From: JBEBVQ01 sp964636205
GTDB taxonomy: Bacteria; Bacteroidota; Bacteroidia; Chitinophagales; Chitinophagaceae
Length of the DNA stretch: 12,059 nt
Reading direction: 5' to 3'
NCBI GenBank assembly: GCA_964636205.1
Contig: CAZWPF010000080.1
Location: forward strand, 1-12,059
Shown here: one piece after another, positions 7,582 to 12,059 of the stretch
Layout: each line of letters opens with the position of its first letter
Position numbering within the stretch: the first letter of the stretch is position 1
Notes under the pieces: generated by a model
What the model saw: the letters and a program-made list of their open reading frames with translations, nothing else
Databases searched by the model: none
Told to the model about the DNA's origin: nothing
Translations under genes and position numbers: made by a program

Positions 7582-7698
7582 GTGTTTTTGCGTTTCTTAA
7601 TTATAGTTGCAATAGCAGCATGGCTGTTTTACATATTTCGATTGGGAGCCTTTTTAAGGCATAAAGGCCGGCTTTCGCAGCCGGCTTTTAATTTTTAA
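7582..7698 (+). CDS. Small membrane ORF, possible DUF4834-like remnant
   Basis: A 38-codon frame from GTG 7582 to TAA 7698 encodes a hydrophobic helix with a basic end (FLRFLIIVAIAAWLFYIFRL at residues 2-21, then GAFLRHKGRLSQPAFNF). This resembles the N-terminal membrane anchor of small Bacteroidota proteins such as DUF4834, which are usually longer. The last third lies inside the terminator hairpin, so it may be a truncated or decaying gene or a chance frame. An in-frame stop just upstream (7563-7565) and the non-ATG start limit confidence. No Shine-Dalgarno site or promoter is evident. Confidence 0.25.
   Translation: MFLRFLIIVAIAAWLFYIFRLGAFLRHKGRLSQPAFNF
7663..7696. terminator. Strong hairpin, probably a bidirectional terminator
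   Basis: AAAGGCCGGCT (7663-7673), the loop TTCGC and AGCCGGCTTTT (7679-7689) form an 11-bp stem with one G-T wobble. It is followed on the plus strand by TTTT and, after AA, TTTTT. On the minus strand the same stem begins 18 nt after the SNF2 stop and ends in CTTT. It lies between the convergent plus-strand operon and the minus-strand SNF2 gene, as expected for a shared terminator. Confidence 0.85.
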
Positions 7699-7706
7699 TC
7701 AATCGC

Positions 7707-10700
7707 TTAGCTCAGTAAATACGCGATATCATCTCTGGTCAGACGCTTCACAAAAGCATTATCATCTGCAACTAATTCTTTAGCTAACGCACGTTTCCGT
7801 TCTTGCAGCAATAACATTTTTTCTTCAATAGTATCCTTACAAATCAGTCGGTAAGCAAAAATATTTCTGGTCTGCCCGATACGGTGCGTTCGGTCGATCG
7901 CCTGCTGTTCAACTGCCGGGTTCCACCATGGATCTACGATATATACATAATCTGCGGCGGTAAGGTTAAGACCGATACCACCCGCTTTCAATGAAATCAA
8001 AAATACCCGGCATTCATCCTGCTCCTGAAATTTCTTGATTGCCTTTTNNNNNNNNNNAACTGAGGAAGTACTACCATCGAAATAGGAATAAGGAATATCC
8101 AGTGCTTCCAGTCGCTCGCGAATAATAGCCAGCATACCTAAGAACTGGGAGAAAATCAATGCTTTATGGTTTCCAACATGTTCGTTCAGTTCCGACATTA
8201 GTTGGTCGGCCTTGACAGAATGATTTTCAAACACTTCCGGTTCGTTCAAAATAGCCGGCGAATCGCAAATCTGTCGCAGTTTGGTCAAGCCTTGCAACAC
8301 GTGCATTCTGGAACGCTCCATCCCCTGCTCATCGATCATCCCCAACAGATGGTTCTTATAGCTGTTACGGTATGCATCGTAAATTTTCCGCTGTTCTGCA
8401 CCCATTTGACAATAGAGCAGAGACTCGGTTTTTTCAGGTAGATCGCGTGCAACCTGTTCTTTGGTACGACGAAGAATAAAGGGGTAAATTAATTTTCGAA
8501 GTTCCTGCTTTACTTCTTCCTCCTGAAACTTATCGATGGGAGTCGCAAACTGATTCATAAAGAATTCTCTGCTCCCCAATAAGCCCGGATTTAGAAAGTT
8601 CATCTGAGCGTATAAATCAAATGTATTGTTTTGCAAAGGCGTACCACTCAACGCAATCCGGTTTCTCGCCTGCAATAGCAACGAAGCCTTTGCCACCTGC
8701 GATTGTGGGTTTTTGATCGCTTGTGACTCATCCAATATTACATAGTCAAACTCAAACTCCTTAAATACTTTGATATCACTTCTCATGGTCCCATAGGTGG
8801 TGATCGTGATATCTACCGAGGCAAAATTTTCGATTTTTGTCTCCCTTTTCGGTCCGTGGTGAATTAAGTGAGTGAGGTGCGGACAAAACTTCCGAATCTC
8901 GTTTTCCCAGTTGTACATCAGGGTAGTCGGACAAACAACGAGGAAGCGGGCATCCGGGTTTTGTTCCTTATAATATGCCAAGAATGCCAACGTTTGTACC
9001 GTCTTACCGAGACCCATATCATCAGCAAGAATACCTCCCCAACCGGCTTGTTGCAAGAACAAAAGCCATTGAAAGCCGGTGATTTGATAAGGTCTTAAAT
9101 CGGCATTCAGCGTAGTGGGAGGCGCCACCGAAGAATAATCGTTATTGATAATTTCAGTGAGTCGTTCCTTTTTTTCTTCTAATTCCGTCAGGATAGCTTC
9201 TTCATCCAATTCTGACAATAGTCCATCCAATACATTGAAGTGAAACTTTTTCAACCTCAATTTGCCATTATTGGTTGTGCCCATCTTCAACAGCAGGGCG
9301 TATTTTTTCAACCATTCTTCCGGCAGTAGGCCGATAGTGCCGTCTTTGAGCTGTACGAAATTTTCGTTTCTCGTAATTGCTTTTTTAACATCACTAATGG
9401 TCACAGATTGATCACCGAACACGATTTCCACTTGTGCATCAAACCAATCAATGCCGCTGCTCAGCTGAATTCTGGTATCGGGTCGATTTGTGTTAATCCG
9501 CAATTGCCTGAGCTGGTCAAATCCTATCAGATTGATTTCTTCGGATTTCATCAATTCGAGGAAACGGAAAAACCAATTTTCTGATAGCACCCGACTAGCC
9601 TGTAGATGAAAGAATCCTTGCTCCTCGTTGTACTTCATTTCTCGATGTGAGCTTTGGATCAACTCCAACAAAGCAGATTCTGCCTCATGGTTCCTACGTA
9701 TTACATGGATGGAACTATATTCTGTGGTGACAATATCGCCATTGATCTCCGGAAATGCTTCTGATTCGCCATATAAGAATGATGGTCTCATGACCAGCAT
9801 TGTCTCCTTCTCCTTTAGATATATCTGAAGTTTAGGTTGCAAGTGGTCAGAATAAACCACCAGCTCGTCAGAAAAATGAATGGGAACTTCGTTACGCCAG
9901 AGCTTTAACTGATGCTCGAAGAATTGATTCCAATCTTCTTCCGCTATCTCTAGCATGCCATTAGCGAAAAGCTGTTCGCTGATCTTTGTAATGGCAATAT
10001 TGTTGAGTACATAAACGGAACGATCGTGTTTGATTAAGGCTGCATTAAGCATCTCGGTATCTTTCCAAGAAATATAGTTTCCGCCTAAAAGCCATTCCAG
10101 CTGTACTCGATATATGTTTTTATTCTTTTCCACTGATATTCTTCCTGATACCGGTTCCGATATCAATCGAATAGGATCAATGGTTTTAGAGTTTAATGAT
10201 TTTTGGCTGTTCCTTAAGAACACTAAAGGATGGTCGGCATGTTGTTCGAACAACTTCAAATACCGTGGAAGCAAGTATTCCCATACCAAATTCCTCACCT
10301 CATCGGTGGGGTTATCGGATAATACCTGAGTGTAATCATCCAGAAACTCACCGAATGGCATGTTTCGTTGCAGGTATTTCAGAATTTCTTCCGGAATTAA
10401 ACGTCTTACTGAAGTAAGTAGATTTCTGTCGGTAGCTGCATAGGCTCCCGGACTTTGGTATTGTCTCAGTTCGAGTTTGGAGATGCTCCCGGTGAATCGG
10501 TGTGCACCATTGTCTGCGTCACCGGCTACCAAAGAGAACTGAGCGAAAGGGTACCAGCTGGCGGTAGTATCGATGACAATACCCAGTCGTTTTTCGGGTT
10601 CGTCGATTACAACCGGAGGCGCTGTATGTACCGGCTCGACAAAGCTGACTTTCTTAATGGATTTATCGAGGACCCTTAGGAAGGGTTTTCCGTTATCATA

Positions 10701-11447
10701 TACAAATTCAAACTTTCCGGTAAGATCATCCTGGAGGGAATAACCGTATTGCTCCAACAATTTATTCTTCTGATCGTTCCAGTTTTTCAGGGTTTGGAAG
10801 TATTGTGTCCCGTTTTCTTGAAGAATTTGCAGGAACACTGTAGCCTTATGCACGCATAAGGGATATTTAACCTCCTTACAATTGCAAGAAGTGTCGAAGT
10901 AACGTTCGTCATTCCGTTTAAGGGTCACCTTGTACACTTCACTTTCGTCGGGGACTTCGGCATCTACCCGGTCGTTCTCGGTTCTGAAAATCTTCGCTTC
11001 TTTACGGGCAGCCTTTTTAATGGCCATTTCCATGATCAGGTTGCCTGCATAAATTCGTAGCGAATGCTCGTTGACATTTCGGATTCTGAGTACCGTATGT
11101 TCTTGGTTGAATTCGACTGCCGTATCTTCAAAATAGCCACTCAGCACCATATCGTTCAGTTGAAACAATGCGGCAACTTCATGTCGGCAAATTTCACCAA
11201 GATTATAAGGGCATTGGCATCTTACTGAGAGGCGTTCCGGACTCAAATATTTGTTGACCGTAACTGTGTAGTAGTTATGGTACATATCATTCCTGACCCG
11301 GAATCTGATTTGTTCCAGAAGATGATCGACATCGAGTAGACTTACGCCGGAAGTATGAAAGATTCGTTTCCCTCTCCGGATAACTTCTTCAGTGCCGTAA
11401 TTATAAATATGTCTCAGAAGTGGAGGTAACGCCATAACCCAGTGCAT
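7707..11447 (-). CDS. SNF2-family ATPase/helicase with two SWIM zinc fingers
   Basis: This is a cytoplasmic DNA-dependent ATPase of the bacterial SNF2/Rad54-like class, 1246 residues from ATG 11447, likely remodelling protein-DNA complexes; its substrate is unknown. SWIM motif 1 has Cys77, Cys79, Cys87 and His89 and motif 2 has Cys188, Cys190, Cys198 and His200. Both are CxCx7CxH. A long bacterial SNF2-associated region follows. The ATPase core includes LRPYQITGFQWLLFL, Walker A DDMGLGKT (around 810), motif II DESQ (around 905), LSGTPLQNN (around 935), and the C-terminal motifs SLKAGGIGLNLTAADYV and DPWWNPAVEQQAIDRTHRIG (about 1155-1190). The frame extends to TTG 11462, but a candidate -7 box would put the transcript start there, so ATG 11447 is preferred (ATG 11435 is also possible). 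Ten Ns interrupt the helicase C-lobe without breaking the frame. Confidence 0.93.
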   Translation of the reverse strand: MHWVMALPPLLRHIYNYGTEEVIRRGKRIFHTSGVSLLDVDHLLEQIRFRVRNDMYHNYYTVTVNKYLSPERLSVRCQCPYNLGEICRHEVAALFQLNDMVLSGYFEDTAVEFNQEHTVLRIRNVNEHSLRIYAGNLIMEMAIKKAARKEAKIFRTENDRVDAEVPDESEVYKVTLKRNDERYFDTSCNCKEVKYPLCVHKATVFLQILQENGTQYFQTLKNWNDQKNKLLEQYGYSLQDDLTGKFEFVYDNGKPFLRVLDKSIKKVSFVEPVHTAPPVVIDEPEKRLGIVIDTTASWYPFAQFSLVAGDADNGAHRFTGSISKLELRQYQSPGAYAATDRNLLTSVRRLIPEEILKYLQRNMPFGEFLDDYTQVLSDNPTDEVRNLVWEYLLPRYLKLFEQHADHPLVFLRNSQKSLNSKTIDPIRLISEPVSGRISVEKNKNIYRVQLEWLLGGNYISWKDTEMLNAALIKHDRSVYVLNNIAITKISEQLFANGMLEIAEEDWNQFFEHQLKLWRNEVPIHFSDELVVYSDHLQPKLQIYLKEKETMLVMRPSFLYGESEAFPEINGDIVTTEYSSIHVIRRNHEAESALLELIQSSHREMKYNEEQGFFHLQASRVLSENWFFRFLELMKSEEINLIGFDQLRQLRINTNRPDTRIQLSSGIDWFDAQVEIVFGDQSVTISDVKKAITRNENFVQLKDGTIGLLPEEWLKKYALLLKMGTTNNGKLRLKKFHFNVLDGLLSELDEEAILTELEEKKERLTEIINNDYSSVAPPTTLNADLRPYQITGFQWLLFLQQAGWGGILADDMGLGKTVQTLAFLAYYKEQNPDARFLVVCPTTLMYNWENEIRKFCPHLTHLIHHGPKRETKIENFASVDITITTYGTMRSDIKVFKEFEFDYVILDESQAIKNPQSQVAKASLLLQARNRIALSGTPLQNNTFDLYAQMNFLNPGLLGSREFFMNQFATPIDKFQEEEVKQELRKLIYPFILRRTKEQVARDLPEKTESLLYCQMGAEQRKIYDAYRNSYKNHLLGMIDEQGMERSRMHVLQGLTKLRQICDSPAILNEPEVFENHSVKADQLMSELNEHVGNHKALIFSQFLGMLAIIRERLEALDIPYSYFDGSTSSVXXXXKAIKKFQEQDECRVFLISLKAGGIGLNLTAADYVYIVDPWWNPAVEQQAIDRTHRIGQTRNIFAYRLICKDTIEEKMLLLQERKRALAKELVADDNAFVKRLTRDDIAYLLS
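8048..8057. other. Assembly gap of ten Ns inside the SNF2 gene
   Basis: The run of Ns falls between YFDGSTSSV and KAIKKFQ in the C-terminal helicase lobe. Related SNF2 proteins usually have about six residues between GST and the K-A-I type motif; this spacing implies seven. Ten is therefore probably a placeholder length and the true gap may be seven bases or another frame-keeping value. This is a sequencing or scaffolding feature, not biology. Confidence 0.95.
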
Positions 11448-11466
11448 TCCTGAAAAATGCAAGCGT

Positions 11467-11474
11467 CAAAGGTA
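11467..11474 (-). promoter_or_regulatory. Candidate -7 box for the SNF2 gene
   Basis: The minus strand reads TACCTTTG, an exact TAnnTTTG match, 20-27 bp before ATG 11447. No convincing -33 TTG lies at the expected distance. It matters mainly because it argues against the TTG start at 11462. Confidence 0.35.
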
Positions 11475-11573
11475 GCGAAAAGGCTTGAGATCGAGACTTG
11501 TATAAAGGTTAAAATTGGTGTGATCCCGATTTATCTTTTGAATAAGCCGGGATCCGGGCCATTTTGGGAATAA

Positions 11574-11870
11574 TTATCTGAGTTTTCTCAGGATCGCGGC
11601 CGACATTTTATCTGTTGAAACGCCGTATCCGGTCACTAACACGCCTTTTAATCCGTTGGCGGATTGAATGCCATAAACTGTGGCTTCATCGGCAGGGTCG
11701 GTATTTCCTTCATATCGATAAACCTCAGTAATTTCGAATTCGTCGGCCTCGAATTTATGCATACCACAGACGATGCAATTTTCATCCAAATTAAAATCCA
11801 AATTATATCCTTTCTCCCGAAGTCGCTCTAAGGCTTCGGTGACTGTTGCGTAATAAGTTTTTCGTTCCAT
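11574..11870 (-). CDS. Conserved small protein of unknown function (about 100 aa)
   Basis: This 98-residue soluble protein has no signal peptide or membrane segment. It opens with a helix (TYYATVTEALERLREKGYNL) and continues with a compact alpha/beta pattern: DFNLDENCIVCG, FEITEVYRYEGNTDPADEAT, VYGIQSANGLKGVLVTGYGV, and a last helix MSAAILRKLR. This pattern matches a widespread Bacteroidota family often labelled phosphoribosylpyrophosphate synthetase in databases. It is far shorter than true PRPP synthetase (about 310 residues) and shows none of its PRPP- or ATP-binding motifs, so that label should not be trusted. A CxxC pair (CIVC, residues 32-35) could bind metal but is unproven. It precedes the SNF2 gene on the same strand with a gap of about 126 bp and no clear terminator, so co-transcription is possible. 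Confidence 0.8.
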   Translation of the reverse strand: MERKTYYATVTEALERLREKGYNLDFNLDENCIVCGMHKFEADEFEITEVYRYEGNTDPADEATVYGIQSANGLKGVLVTGYGVSTDKMSAAILRKLR

Positions 11871-11927
11871 TCGACTAATTTATGAATTTTTTAATAATTC
11901 TGTATGGAATGTCAAACGTAAAATGAA

Positions 11928-11947
11928 GGGCGCACTGCAGTGCGCCC
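11928..11947. repeat. Perfect 20-bp palindrome GGGCGCACTGCAGTGCGCCC
   Basis: The 20 bases equal their own reverse complement. A second small hairpin, CCCC-TAC-GGGG (11945-11955), overlaps its right end, so the two stems compete. On the minus strand it lies 18 nt past the stop at 11965 and is followed by TTCATTTTA, so it could terminate the gene to the right. Palindromes of this GC-rich, GGGGCG-flanked style also occur as dispersed intergenic repeats. Which applies here cannot be decided. Confidence 0.85.
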
Positions 11948-11964
11948 CTACGGGGTCGTAACTA

Positions 11965-12059
11965 TTAAAAAAACAAATTGTCATTGATCATCTTCCTATG
12001 AACGCCGGAAAACCGCACAGCCGAAGGCTTCGTACGTCGAGGATGAAATCCGAGACTCG
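11965..12059 (-). CDS. Partial reading frame entering from the right edge
   Basis: An open minus-strand frame ends with tandem stops (TAA 11965-11967, then TAG) and gives a basic C-terminal tail of 30 residues. Its pieces include GFHPRRTKPSAVRFSGVHRK and MINDNLFF. The start lies beyond the window. I do not recognise a domain. The position just before the palindrome suits the end of a gene, but the piece is short, and the plus strand is open here too (from ATG 11998). It may be a dispersed repeat rather than a coding end. Confidence 0.3.
   Translation of the reverse strand, partial: SLGFHPRRTKPSAVRFSGVHRKMINDNLFF

Noticed and set aside
11536..11570. GC-rich CCGGGATCCGG as a terminator of the small-protein gene
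   Set aside because: Only a four-base stem forms and no T-run follows in the minus direction.
7707..11870. SNF2-based phage defence system such as DISARM
   Set aside because: There is no methyltransferase, phospholipase D, DUF1998 or other defence partner nearby, and lone SWIM-SNF2 genes are common in Bacteroidota.

Overview
The window looks like a piece of a draft genome from a Bacteroidota bacterium, probably near Sphingobacteriales/Chitinophagales, although the genus cannot be read from the sequence. The grounds are the gene families (FecI/FecR with a DUF4974 tail, a TonB receptor with STN and carboxypeptidase-regulatory-like domains, a DUF4249 lipoprotein, and a SWIM-type SNF2 ATPase), promoter elements of the TAnnTTTG kind, and the general lack of strong Shine-Dalgarno sites. 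Ten Ns at 8048-8057 show that it is a scaffold.

Layout. 1-154: a pyrimidine-rich minisatellite of 37-bp units in an A-B-A-B' order, ending in a TTTCTC hexamer run. 178-2004 (-): a large MscS-family mechanosensitive channel with a long periplasmic coiled coil. 2005-2198: a divergent promoter region. 2199-7465 (+): four genes forming one cell-surface signalling and uptake unit, in the order ECF sigma factor (FecI type), anti-sigma factor (FecR type), TonB-dependent receptor with an N-terminal signalling domain, and DUF4249 lipoprotein. The last three are joined by 1-base stop/start overlaps. 7466-7706: a spacer with a possible remnant of a small membrane-protein gene and a strong hairpin that can end transcription from both sides. 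7707-11447 (-): a 1246-residue SNF2 ATPase with two SWIM zinc-finger motifs, interrupted by the assembly gap. 11574-11870 (-): a 98-residue conserved small protein. 11871-12059: a perfect 20-bp palindrome, and the tail of a reading frame that enters from the right edge on the minus strand.

How the genes work together. The receptor probably binds an unknown ligand with help from the DUF4249 lipoprotein. TonB-driven uptake and the receptor's STN domain would signal to the periplasmic C-terminal domain of FecR, which would release the sigma factor to transcribe target genes, likely including this operon. The channel, the SNF2 protein and the small protein have no visible link to this pathway. 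I found no wholly new system. The most interesting items are the compact signalling/uptake operon of unknown ligand, the minisatellite, the doubled SWIM motif with identical spacing, and the short membrane ORF that runs through the terminator.
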